From the NCBI RefSeq assembly GCF_001306115.1, contig NZ_LGCL01000045.1:1-64000 (forward strand): a DNA stretch of 64,000 bases, in the 5' to 3' direction. Each line of letters begins with the position of its first letter. Within the stretch, counting starts at the first letter, position 1. Origin of the DNA: Ornatilinea apprima. Lineage in GTDB: Bacteria; Chloroflexota; Anaerolineae; Anaerolineales; Anaerolineaceae. The position numbers and the translations under genes are program-made. The notes under the pieces are model-generated. The model was given only the letters and a program-made list of their open reading frames with translations. It searched no databases and was not told where the DNA came from. Positions 41,644-50,151 of the stretch are shown piece after piece.

Positions 41644-42957
41644 ATGGGCGAAGCGGTAGATATTCTTGTGGTGGGCGGAGAGGTTTTGACCCAGAACGCG
41701 GCGCGCGAGCGGATCAAGGATGGGGCTGTGGCGATTCGCGAATCCAAAATTATCGCGGTGGGCAGCCGGAATGACCTGATGGCGCGCTTTGAAGCTAAAG
41801 AAGTGGTGGATGCCAGCGGAAAAGTGGTGCTGCCCGGATTGGTGAATGCCCACACGCACGCAGCTATGACCCTCTTCCGTGGGATCGCAGATGACATTCC
41901 TCTGGAGCCCTGGCTGCAGAAGATCTGGCCGCTGGAGAAAAAATACGCGGACGCGCCTAATGTGGCGTTAGGATCAGAGCTGGCCTTCGCTGAGATGGTT
42001 CGCGGCGGCACCACCACGGCCGCCGATATGTATTGGCATTATCAGGCCGCAGCGCAAGCGGCTAAAAAAGTTGGTTTTCGCCTGTTTACGGGCATTGGCG
42101 CGATTGATGTTTTGGATAATGAGAGCAAGGACTCGCTGGAAAGAAGAACCCGCGAATTTTTAGAAGAATATAAAAAGGATGAATTGATCCGGCCGTGTGT
42201 GCAGGTGCATGCTACCTACACCGTCAGCCGTGAGACCTTATTATTGGTGAAACGCATTGTGGAGGAGTATGGAGCTGTGTTTGTAACACATGCTTCAGAA
42301 ACCCGTGTTGAAGTTGAAGACGTTACCCAGAAAACGGGCAAGACCCCCATCCATTATTTGGAAGAGCTGGGGCTGCTGGGACGGCGCACGCTGCTGGCGC
42401 ACGGCGTTCACCTCACTGATGAAGAGATTCGCTTGCTGGCAGAGCGTAAAGTGTCCATCGCGCACTGCCCATCTTCCAACCTGAAACTGGGGTCGGGAAT
42501 TGCCCGGGTGGCAGACCTGCTGGCGGCTGGCGTGAATATGGCGATTGGCACGGACGGCAGCGCGTCGAATAACGATTTGGATATGTTTGAAGAGATGCAC
42601 CTGACCGCGCTGGTGCAGAAGGGGATGAAGAACGACCCCACCGTGCTGCCGGCCGAGCAGGTGCTGTACATGGCAACGATGGGTGGCGCTATCGCGTTGA
42701 ATATGGATGATGAAATTGGCTCGCTGGAGGCTGGCAAACGCGCCGATTTGATTTTAGTGGGGTTTGAAGGGCTGCATGTAACCCCGGTGTATGACGCGGT
42801 CTCCCATCTGGTGTTTGCCACTAAATCCGCGGATGTTGAGGCGGTCATGATCAACGGACGCTGGGTGATGCGCGACCAGACCCTGCTGACGATGGATGAA
42901 GCGCAATTGAAAGCGGATACGCGGCGCCTGTGCGCTAAGATGCGCGCCGGAGAATAG
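41644..42957 (+). CDS. mtaD: 5'-methylthioadenosine/S-adenosylhomocysteine deaminase
   Basis: 437-residue amidohydrolase. Metal motif VNAHTHAAMTLFRGIADDIPLEPWL (about 63-87) with the His pair, then HASET near 215, LLAHGVHL near 248 and GTDGSASNNDLDMF (Asp near 300). This pattern is typical of MTA/SAH deaminases; the reaction gives methylthioinosine or S-inosylhomocysteine. Follows the S component by about 110 bases. The cupin gene on the other strand starts 2 bases past its stop. Confidence 0.9.
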   Translation: MGEAVDILVVGGEVLTQNAARERIKDGAVAIRESKIIAVGSRNDLMARFEAKEVVDASGKVVLPGLVNAHTHAAMTLFRGIADDIPLEPWLQKIWPLEKKYADAPNVALGSELAFAEMVRGGTTTAADMYWHYQAAAQAAKKVGFRLFTGIGAIDVLDNESKDSLERRTREFLEEYKKDELIRPCVQVHATYTVSRETLLLVKRIVEEYGAVFVTHASETRVEVEDVTQKTGKTPIHYLEELGLLGRRTLLAHGVHLTDEEIRLLAERKVSIAHCPSSNLKLGSGIARVADLLAAGVNMAIGTDGSASNNDLDMFEEMHLTALVQKGMKNDPTVLPAEQVLYMATMGGAIALNMDDEIGSLEAGKRADLILVGFEGLHVTPVYDAVSHLVFATKSADVEAVMINGRWVMRDQTLLTMDEAQLKADTRRLCAKMRAGE

Positions 42958-42958
42958 G

Positions 42959-43474
42959 TTAATCCTCGCGGGTGAGGCGCAGGATGATCTCTTTTTTATG
43001 TGGGTAGCGCTGAAACAGCTCATCTCGTGAGGCGAGGATAAAATCTTCTTGCGACCACCCCGGCGCCATCGTGGTGCCGATGAGGGAATACTGCCCGCCC
43101 GGCAGCACGAGCGATCCCTGCCAGACGCCGCGGGGAACCACATATTGAACATGCTGTCCTTCGCTCAGGTTATGCCCCAGCAGAATGGTTTGTGACTGAC
43201 CGTTGGGGTAAAGCAGGTGTAATTCCAGCGGATCTCCCAGGTAGAAGTGAAAGACTTCGTCGGTGGGCAGGGTGTGAAAGGCCGAAAAGCTGTCTGGCTC
43301 GTTGGTGAGTAAATAATAGATGGCGGTGCTGATGGGCTTGGCCTCGGGCGGGTAGCGCGAGGGCAGGCAGGCGGGTGAAAGGATATCGGAGGAGCGATAC
43401 GATTGGCGGTATAAACCACCTTCGAGGGGCAGCGGTTCAAGGCCGAGGATGTCTTTAATCGTCTGTGCGTTCAT
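42959..43474 (-). CDS. cupin (DUF985-like) protein
   Basis: 171-residue cupin of the DUF985 family: ISTAIYYLLTNEPDSFSAFHTLPTDEVFHFY and the PRGVWQGSLVLPGGQYSLIGTTMAPGW stretch near the C-terminus. Function uncertain; some members bind sugars or metals. Convergent with the deaminase, the two end 2 bases apart. Confidence 0.85.
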   Translation of the reverse strand: MNAQTIKDILGLEPLPLEGGLYRQSYRSSDILSPACLPSRYPPEAKPISTAIYYLLTNEPDSFSAFHTLPTDEVFHFYLGDPLELHLLYPNGQSQTILLGHNLSEGQHVQYVVPRGVWQGSLVLPGGQYSLIGTTMAPGWSQEDFILASRDELFQRYPHKKEIILRLTRED

Positions 43475-43544
43475 CGTTCCTCCAAAGTAATGGTGAATTG
43501 TTGCGATTATAGCTGGAAAATACCCCAGATTGTAGGAAAATGTG

Positions 43545-44318
43545 ATGGCTGACGATCATTTTGTAGATTTCACAGGAAAAACGGTGCTGGTGACGGGCGC
43601 TAGCGCTGGGTTGGGCCGGGCAGTCGCTGTGCGGTTCGCGCAATACCATGCCAGGGTGGGGGTGCATTACCACACCAACCGGTCTGGCGCGGAGGAAACG
43701 GCGCGGTTGATTGAAGCACTGGACGGCGAGTGTGTGCTGCTGCAGGCGGATTTAAGTCAGGAATCCGGGGTGCAGGCCATGTTCGTCGAGCTGAAAGCAA
43801 AGGCGGAGCGGCTGGATGTGCTGATCAACAACGCGGGAATCTATCCTTCCAAGCCGTTGATGGAAATCAGCGGTGAGGAGTGGGACGCGATGATGGCGGC
43901 TAATCTGCGCAGTGTGTTTTTATGCACGCGCCAGGCCGCGGAGTGGATGCAGACGCGCGGGGGTGGAGCGGTTGTTAACATAGCTTCGATTGAGGCCTTT
44001 ATGCCGGCGCGCCAGCACGCGCATTACTGCGCGTCGAAGGCAGGGGTGTTGATGCTGACGCGCAGCGCGGCGCTGGAGTTGGGGCCGGCGGGAATCCGGG
44101 TAAACGCGGTCTCGCCGGGACTGATTCACCGTGAGGGGATTGAAGAAAACTGGCCTGAAGGGGTAGAACGCTGGCTGAAGGCCTGCCCGCTGGGGCGGAT
44201 GGGCGCGCCCGAGGAAGTGGCCGACATGTGCCTGTTTTTGGCTTCAGAGCGGGCGAGTTGGATCAGCGGCGCGAATCTGGTGGCAGACGGTGGAATGGCT
44301 GTGACAGGGGCTGGTTAA
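43545..44318 (+). CDS. short-chain dehydrogenase/reductase (SDR)
   Basis: 257-residue SDR. Cofactor site GASAGLGRA (about residues 18-26), NNAG near 92, catalytic YCASK (Tyr at about 167) and ISGANLVADGG at the end. The alanine-rich dimer helix and NAG motif are intact. Substrate not known; it stands alone between the cupin and the MtnA-like gene. Confidence 0.85.
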   Translation: MADDHFVDFTGKTVLVTGASAGLGRAVAVRFAQYHARVGVHYHTNRSGAEETARLIEALDGECVLLQADLSQESGVQAMFVELKAKAERLDVLINNAGIYPSKPLMEISGEEWDAMMAANLRSVFLCTRQAAEWMQTRGGGAVVNIASIEAFMPARQHAHYCASKAGVLMLTRSAALELGPAGIRVNAVSPGLIHREGIEENWPEGVERWLKACPLGRMGAPEEVADMCLFLASERASWISGANLVADGGMAVTGAG

Positions 44319-44359
44319 GGTAAGCTTTTAGCGATATTGATTAAGATGAGGAGGCAGGC

Positions 44360-45412
44360 ATGGCAAGAGTGGATGACGGTTTGGCGTTTATGCTGCGTTT
44401 TGAGAATGTAGCGCGGTATGAAGACGGCGCGGTGCTGATTTTAGACCGGCGCATTTACCCGGCGAAAATTGAATTTGTGCGCTGTGAAGATTTTCACGCG
44501 GTGGCTAAAGCGATTGGCGAAATGGTTACGCAGAGCGGTGGCCCGTGGTTTGCCGCTTCGCTGGGTATGGTGAGCGCGGCGCGAACGGCAAAAGGGCTGA
44601 AAGCCGTGCAGGCCAAAGCGTTCCTGGATGAAGCCGCGTATACGCTGACCCACGCCCGGCCGACCACCAGCAAGCGCATGGTGGCTTATGTTCAAACCGT
44701 GGTGGATACGGCCTGGCAGGCGATGGAAGCGGGAAAAGACCCCGAAGAGGCGGCGTACGCGTTTGTGATGGCGCGCATGGAAGACCGCTATCTCAAATCG
44801 CGGCGCATTGGCGAGCATGTAGTCAGCTTGCTGCCCGATGATGTCACCATCTTGACGCAGTGTTTCGCTGAAAACCTGATTGGGTACACGCTGCTGGTGG
44901 CGCAGGAGCAGGGTAAGAAAGTGCGCCTGTACTGCCCGGAGACGCGCCCATACCTGCAGGGCGCGCGGCTGACGGCCAGTGTGGCTTACGATCAGGGCGT
45001 GCCGGTAACGGTGATCACCGACAATATGCCCGGCTACCTGCTCTCAAAAAAGATGGCGGACGTGTTTATTTGCGCCGCGGATGTGATCTCGCTGGATGGA
45101 TATGTGGTGAATAAGATTGGCACATACCAGATCGCGCTGGCGGCGCATGAGAATCAGGTGCCCTTTTATGTGCTGGGCTCGCCTTCACCATCGAACCCGA
45201 CAATTGATACGGTGAAAATTGAGGAGCGCGATCCACAGGAAGTGCTGCACGCGATGGGGGTGCGAACCGCCAAAGAAGGGGTGATGGGCTTTTACCCGGC
45301 CTTTGACATTACCCCGCCAAAGCTGGTCAGCGCGGTGATCGCGGCCGAAGGAATCTTCTCGCCCTATGATTTAATGGGAACTTTCGGTAAAGGCGCCGTA
45401 TTGGACGAGTGA
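44360..45412 (+). CDS. MtnA/eIF2B-like sugar-phosphate isomerase
   Basis: 350-residue protein of the MtnA/eIF-2B alpha family. In MtnA the catalytic Cys and Asp lie in ILTHCN-like and GADRI-like segments; here TILTQCFAENLIG (about residue 170) and CAADVISLDGYVVNKIGTY (about 235-255), with ETRPYLQGARLTA between. With an MTA phosphorylase and deaminase nearby it probably isomerises methylthioribose-1-phosphate to the ribulose form, though a ribose-1,5-bisphosphate isomerase relative is possible. It is in the same cluster but 1.4 kb past the deaminase. Confidence 0.78.
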   Translation: MARVDDGLAFMLRFENVARYEDGAVLILDRRIYPAKIEFVRCEDFHAVAKAIGEMVTQSGGPWFAASLGMVSAARTAKGLKAVQAKAFLDEAAYTLTHARPTTSKRMVAYVQTVVDTAWQAMEAGKDPEEAAYAFVMARMEDRYLKSRRIGEHVVSLLPDDVTILTQCFAENLIGYTLLVAQEQGKKVRLYCPETRPYLQGARLTASVAYDQGVPVTVITDNMPGYLLSKKMADVFICAADVISLDGYVVNKIGTYQIALAAHENQVPFYVLGSPSPSNPTIDTVKIEERDPQEVLHAMGVRTAKEGVMGFYPAFDITPPKLVSAVIAAEGIFSPYDLMGTFGKGAVLDE

Positions 45413-45425
45413 GCCGAAAAAACAG

Positions 45426-45465
45426 AAAGGCCGCGCAACCATACTGGTTCTCGCGGCCTTTTTTT
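45426..45465 (+). terminator. bidirectional intrinsic terminator
   Basis: AAAGGCCGCG (45426-45435) and CGCGGCCTTT (45452-45461) pair perfectly, with T7 after and A-rich sequence before, between the convergent MtnA-like and phoU genes. Confidence 0.85.
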
Positions 45466-45485
45466 ATGTCTGGTGGGGAGAGCGC

Positions 45486-46160
45486 CTAATAATTTTCGTC
45501 GTCTGATGTGTCCATCTCCAGCACTTCGCCAGTGGCGATGAAGACGGTGCGCTCGCAGATGTTGGTCACGCGGTCGGCCATGCGCTCCAGGTTGTGGGCA
45601 ACCCACATGAGCAGGTTGGCGTGGTCAATACAGGCTGGGTTGGCAATCATATTGTTGACCAGGATGCGGTAAATGACGTTGTAAAGCTCATCCACGGCTT
45701 TGTCTTCTTCAGGGATCTTGCTGGCTTCTTTGGGATTCTCGGAGACAAAGGCGCTGAGGGCGCGGTGGAGCATGCTGACGCTCAGTTCACACATGCGGTT
45801 AATTTCGCGCATGGGGATAGAGAGGTCAGAATCGGCCAGTTTGATGTTGACTTTGGCAATGCCTTTGGCGTAATCGCCCATGCGTTCCAGCTCGGTGATC
45901 ACTTCCAGCATGGCCGCCAGCAGGCGCAGGTCGTGCGCAATGGGTTGCTGGGTGGCGATGATGATCAGAATGGCATTTTCGATGGCGAAGCGTTTTTCAT
46001 TGACGAGATAATCATCTTCGTAGATTTGTTTGGAGGCTTCAACATCACGGCGTTTCAGCGCGTCAATAGAGTTCAGCATGGCTTGTTCGACCATGCTGCC
46101 TAAAAGAAGGATTTCTTCTTGAATATGGTGAATCCGACGATCGAGTGTTTCGCGCGGCAT
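45486..46160 (-). CDS. phoU: phosphate signalling protein PhoU (copy 2)
   Basis: 224-residue PhoU. Motifs ELERMGDYAKGIAKVNI and NLERMADRVTNICERT as in copy 1 at 2057. Start is the ATG at 46160 with GGAGGG upstream. Downstream of the RR/HK pair on the same strand with a 270-base gap. Distinct from copy 1 in length and in the N-terminal part. Confidence 0.9.
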   Translation of the reverse strand: MPRETLDRRIHHIQEEILLLGSMVEQAMLNSIDALKRRDVEASKQIYEDDYLVNEKRFAIENAILIIIATQQPIAHDLRLLAAMLEVITELERMGDYAKGIAKVNIKLADSDLSIPMREINRMCELSVSMLHRALSAFVSENPKEASKIPEEDKAVDELYNVIYRILVNNMIANPACIDHANLLMWVAHNLERMADRVTNICERTVFIATGEVLEMDTSDDENY

Positions 46161-46431
46161 GATGCGGTAACCCTCCATAAACAGTTTCGTTGGCGTGTAT
46201 GCTCCCATACCTATGATACCCGATTTTTCCTTAATTGATAAGATGATGGTCTTAATCCGAGTGATTGAGGTATTTGTTTACCCCAAGGCGAATAAACCGC
46301 TTGATTTGGTGGCACGAGTGCGATGTTTCATTAGATTTTGAGGCAGAAATGCGGGTGCGGCCTTCACGAAGAGCTTACCAAATTGTGATTAACATGAAAA
46401 TGCTAAGCGGTTAACAAGCCGTAAAGAATGA

Positions 46432-48183
46432 TCAGGCTTTGGGGATGGAAAAATAAAAGGTGCTGCCTTTGCCCACTTCGCTGGTGGCCCAAATTTTGCC
46501 TCCGTGCGATTCGATCATGTGCTTGGCAATCGAAAGCCCCAAACCGGTGCCCCCACTGGAGCGGGCGCGGTCCACTTTATAGAAGCGCTCAAAGATGCGG
46601 GACAAGTCCTGCGGGTCGATTCCGGCGCCGGAGTCGGAAACCGTGAAAACTACCCGGCGGTTTTCTTCGGAAGCGGAAATGACGATCTGGCCGCCCGAAG
46701 GAGTAAATTTAATCGCGTTGTGGATCAAATTAATGACCACCTGCGCGATGCGCGATTTATCGGCATAGACAGCGGGCAGGTCTTCTGGCACCTGGTTGAC
46801 CAGGTCGATCTGGCTGCGCTCAGCTTGCATGGACATGCGCTCCACCGGGGCGGCAATCAGGTCGTAGGGGGCTACCGGCTCGCGCTTTAGCGGCACGCGC
46901 CCGGATTCAATGCGCGAGAGTTCGAGCAGTTCCTGCACCATTTGGGTCAGGTTGTCGATTTCATTTTCCATGCGCAGGAGGAAACGGCGGGCGGCGGGCG
47001 GGTCTTCCAGAGCGCCTTCCATCAGCGTTTCGCTGAGTGCTTTGAGCGATGCCAGAGGGGTGCGCAACTCGTGCGACACGTTTGACACAAAATCACGGCG
47101 AACGATCTCCAGGCGGCGGTAATTGGTGAGGTCTTGCAAAACAATTAGAGAGCTGTTGGGAATGGCCGGTTCCAGCGGCGTTACGGCTGCCTGTAAATAG
47201 AGCCGCTGCGGGGTTTCAAAGGCGGTCATCTGCTGTTCGCGGGTAACCTTGCAGCGCTCCCATGACTCAAAAATTTTATGATTGCGAACCACCTCGATCA
47301 TGGATTTGCCCAGAACATCATCGTTGAGCACATTGAAGATGCGACTCGCAGCCGGATTGATCAGTTCAATACGGCCATCTTCATTGACGATGATAATGCC
47401 GTCCATCATCTGGTATAGGACAGCCGAGATTTTTTCGCGTTCCTGTTCCAGTTCCTCGATTTGGCGGTTTATCTGGTAGGCCATCACGCTGAAAGCGCGG
47501 TCCAGCTGTCCAATTTCATCGAGGCGCTTTGAAGGTTCAATTTGTTTAATATCGCGCGCGCCGTAATGGATGACGGATTGGGTGAGCTGGCTTAACGGCT
47601 TAACGGTGTAATCGGTGACGATGATGGAGAGAATTACCGCGATAATGGTGGCGATCAGCGCCGCCCCGAGAATGGTACTTTGGATGATCGTCATGTACTT
47701 TTGCACAGGGTCCAGAGAGACAGCCATGCGGATGACCGCGGTTACTTCATTCTGATTAATCACCGGGGTTGCCACATAGAGCATTTCAGAGCCAAGCGAT
47801 TGGCTGAAGCGAACCTGGCTGCTTTCCCGGCCTTGCAGCGCTTCAACGACTTCTGGCAGCTTGAGATAGTTTTCAATCTCACGCCCAGGGCTGGCGGATT
47901 CGCTGATGACGGTGCCATTAGGTAGCAGGATGGTGATGCGCAGGTTTAACTGGCTGGCATACAGGCTGACCAGGTTTTCCAGGCTGTCTACATTAATGTC
48001 TTTTTGGATGAATGGGTTTGCCTGGCTGGCCAGCACGCGCGCTTCGCCTAGTAAATTGGTGCGGTAATGGTTCAGATAGGTGTCGGGTACGATGCTGGAA
48101 AGAAATAGGCTCAGCCCTCCCATCGCCAGGATGAGCAGGCCAATAAAGGAAATGGTAACCCGCCAGCGAAGCGAATGGCGCAT
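46432..48183 (-). CDS. PhoR/WalK-like sensor histidine kinase
   Basis: 583-residue membrane kinase: TM1 about residues 9-29, extracytoplasmic sensor region (30-165), TM2 about 170-190, HAMP after it, PAS at about 260-330, HisKA with VSNVSHELRTPLASLKAL (phospho-His near 380), then NLIHNAIKFTPSGG, DSGAGIDP and GGTGLGLSIAKH as N, G1 and G2 boxes. Downstream of the response regulator by 3 bases. A PhoR/WalK-like layout; the phosphate link is suggested by the nearby phoU. Confidence 0.92.
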   Translation of the reverse strand: MRHSLRWRVTISFIGLLILAMGGLSLFLSSIVPDTYLNHYRTNLLGEARVLASQANPFIQKDINVDSLENLVSLYASQLNLRITILLPNGTVISESASPGREIENYLKLPEVVEALQGRESSQVRFSQSLGSEMLYVATPVINQNEVTAVIRMAVSLDPVQKYMTIIQSTILGAALIATIIAVILSIIVTDYTVKPLSQLTQSVIHYGARDIKQIEPSKRLDEIGQLDRAFSVMAYQINRQIEELEQEREKISAVLYQMMDGIIIVNEDGRIELINPAASRIFNVLNDDVLGKSMIEVVRNHKIFESWERCKVTREQQMTAFETPQRLYLQAAVTPLEPAIPNSSLIVLQDLTNYRRLEIVRRDFVSNVSHELRTPLASLKALSETLMEGALEDPPAARRFLLRMENEIDNLTQMVQELLELSRIESGRVPLKREPVAPYDLIAAPVERMSMQAERSQIDLVNQVPEDLPAVYADKSRIAQVVINLIHNAIKFTPSGGQIVISASEENRRVVFTVSDSGAGIDPQDLSRIFERFYKVDRARSSGGTGLGLSIAKHMIESHGGKIWATSEVGKGSTFYFSIPKA

Positions 48184-48186
48184 CGC

Positions 48187-48888
48187 TTAGCCTTCGAAAC
48201 GGTAACCCGCGCCGCGAACGGTGATGATGCGCATGGGGTTGGCCGGGTCTGCCTCAATTTTCTCGCGCAGCCAGCGGACATGCACATCCACGGTGCGGCT
48301 GTCGCCGATGAAATCCCAGCCCCACACACGCTCGAGGATGAACTCGCGGGTTAAGACCTGGCCGCGGTGCTGGGCAAGAAAGACAAGCAGTTCGTATTCT
48401 TTGGGTTTGAGGGCGATGGGTTTTTCATCAATGAGGGCTTCGCGGCGGGTGAGATTGACGTTGAGGTTGCCAAAGATGATCACCTCGGCGGTTACGGCAG
48501 TGGTGTCCATCTCTTCGCGAATGAGGCGCACGCGGCGCAGCATAGCCTTGACACGGGCCATCAGTTCGCGCATGGAGAAGGGTTTGGTGAGGTAATCATC
48601 CGCGCCCACTTCCAGGCCCACCACGCGGTCAATTTCATCATCGCGGGCGGTCAGCATAAGCACGGGGGTGCTCATCTCCTGGCGCAGGATGCGGCAAATC
48701 TCAAATCCATCGATGCCGGGCAGCATGATATCCAGAATGATGAGGTCTGGATTCCAAGCGCGGGCTTTATCCAGCGCGGTTTGGCCCTCTCCGGCGGTAT
48801 CGACTTCGTAGCCCTGTTTGCGAAGGTTGTAAGCCAGGGTTTCTTGCAAGGAGATTTCGTCTTCGACTACGAGAACTTTTTCACTCAT
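48187..48888 (-). CDS. OmpR/PhoB-family response regulator
   Basis: 233-residue response regulator. Receiver: [12 protein letters not shown], phospho-Asp in [13 protein letters not shown], Lys in [16 protein letters not shown]-terminal winged helix: [30 protein letters not shown] and [15 protein letters not shown]. Start overlaps the stop of the upstream glycosyltransferase by 3 bases. Probable phosphate-type regulator with the kinase that follows. Confidence 0.93.
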   Translation of the reverse strand: MSEKVLVVEDEISLQETLAYNLRKQGYEVDTAGEGQTALDKARAWNPDLIILDIMLPGIDGFEICRILRQEMSTPVLMLTARDDEIDRVVGLEVGADDYLTKPFSMRELMARVKAMLRRVRLIREEMDTTAVTAEVIIFGNLNVNLTRREALIDEKPIALKPKEYELLVFLAQHRGQVLTREFILERVWGWDFIGDSRTVDVHVRWLREKIEADPANPMRIITVRGAGYRFEG

Positions 48889-50105
48889 ACTTTTTTCCTC
48901 ATCAATTCCAACAATTGAGCAAGTTGGTCGGCAAGGCTGGCCCGGTCAAAGTGCTTTTCTACATACTGGCGGCCAGAAAGCCCCATTTGTTTTGCGGCGG
49001 CGGGATCGGCATAAAGCTGGCGAACCGCCTGCGCCAATGCTGAAGGTGATCCGGGCTGGACGAACACACCGGCAGCGGCGGCGTCGACAACCTGACGGAT
49101 GACACCGTCGATAGCTAACAGAACAGGCCGCCCGGCGGCCATGTAATCAAACACTTTGTTGGGATAGGTGGTTTTGAAAGATTCAATGGGCTGGAGCGAC
49201 GCCAGGCAGGCATCCGCCGCGCCCATCACCTGCGCCATCTTCTCTTTGGGCATGGCAGGCAGAAAGACTATATTGGGCAAGTCCATCTGTTGCGCGGTTT
49301 CGACCAGATGCGCTTTTTCTTTGCCGTCGCCCACCATCATAAAGCAAATTCGCGGCTCGTCACGCAACTCGTCGGCAGCCTCAAGAACCATGTCGAGATT
49401 GTTGGCTAGGCCGTGCGCCCCCGCATAGAGGATGATGAAACGATCTTCCAACCCCAGTTCCTGGCGAAAAGTCTGACCGGTTTCGGCGGGGTCAAACATG
49501 GCGGGGTCTACCCCGTTTGGGATGAGACTGACATTCTTGCCGCCGCGCTCTCTGACATGATCCACATAGCCGGGTGAGTTAACGATAAGCTGGTCGGCGC
49601 GGTGGTATAAGAACTTCTCCAGCCAGAGAGAGGCCCGAATGAGCAGGGGGTTTTTAATCACGCCCAGGTCAACGGCAAACTTTGGCCACAAGTCGCGGAT
49701 CTCAAGCAGGAAAGGGCGGCCTTTCAGGCGGGCGAGCAGCCAGGCGGTTACGCTCTGGAAAATGGGTGGTGTGGTTCCCCAAACCAGATCAACGCCTGAA
49801 ATATTCAACCCCGCGAGGAAGGAAGAGATCATAAAACTAAAGAAGTTGATCAGACGGTGAAAAAAGGAGCGGTGAAGCGCCGGGTAGGTATAGGCGCGGA
49901 TGATTTCGATTCCGGGAAGGAACTGTTCTTTTTCAATCCAGCGGTTTTTTTGCAGCCTGGATTTGCCGGTGAGATAACTGACCGGGCTGGTAATGATGGT
50001 AACCCGGTGACCGCGTTGGACGAGAAATTGGGAAAGTTCAATATGACGGGTGCCCCCGCCTTCCTTCAGTGACGCAAAGGCCTGATGGATTAACAAGATA
50101 TGCAT
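48885..50105 (-). CDS. glycosyltransferase family 4 (WcaI-like)
   Basis: 406-residue GT-B glycosyltransferase. [21 protein letters not shown] at the N-terminus and the donor-binding half with [37 protein letters not shown]. It is the first gene of the leftward unit with the response regulator and kinase, a linkage that may reflect a recent fusion of cell-surface and signalling genes. Acceptor sugar not known. Confidence 0.85.
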   Translation of the reverse strand: MHILLIHQAFASLKEGGGTRHIELSQFLVQRGHRVTIITSPVSYLTGKSRLQKNRWIEKEQFLPGIEIIRAYTYPALHRSFFHRLINFFSFMISSFLAGLNISGVDLVWGTTPPIFQSVTAWLLARLKGRPFLLEIRDLWPKFAVDLGVIKNPLLIRASLWLEKFLYHRADQLIVNSPGYVDHVRERGGKNVSLIPNGVDPAMFDPAETGQTFRQELGLEDRFIILYAGAHGLANNLDMVLEAADELRDEPRICFMMVGDGKEKAHLVETAQQMDLPNIVFLPAMPKEKMAQVMGAADACLASLQPIESFKTTYPNKVFDYMAAGRPVLLAIDGVIRQVVDAAAAGVFVQPGSPSALAQAVRQLYADPAAAKQMGLSGRQYVEKHFDRASLADQLAQLLELMRKKV

Positions 50106-50151
50106 GTTAACAATTCTACCTTAATCCATAAAATCGCGATGTTATCAATTG

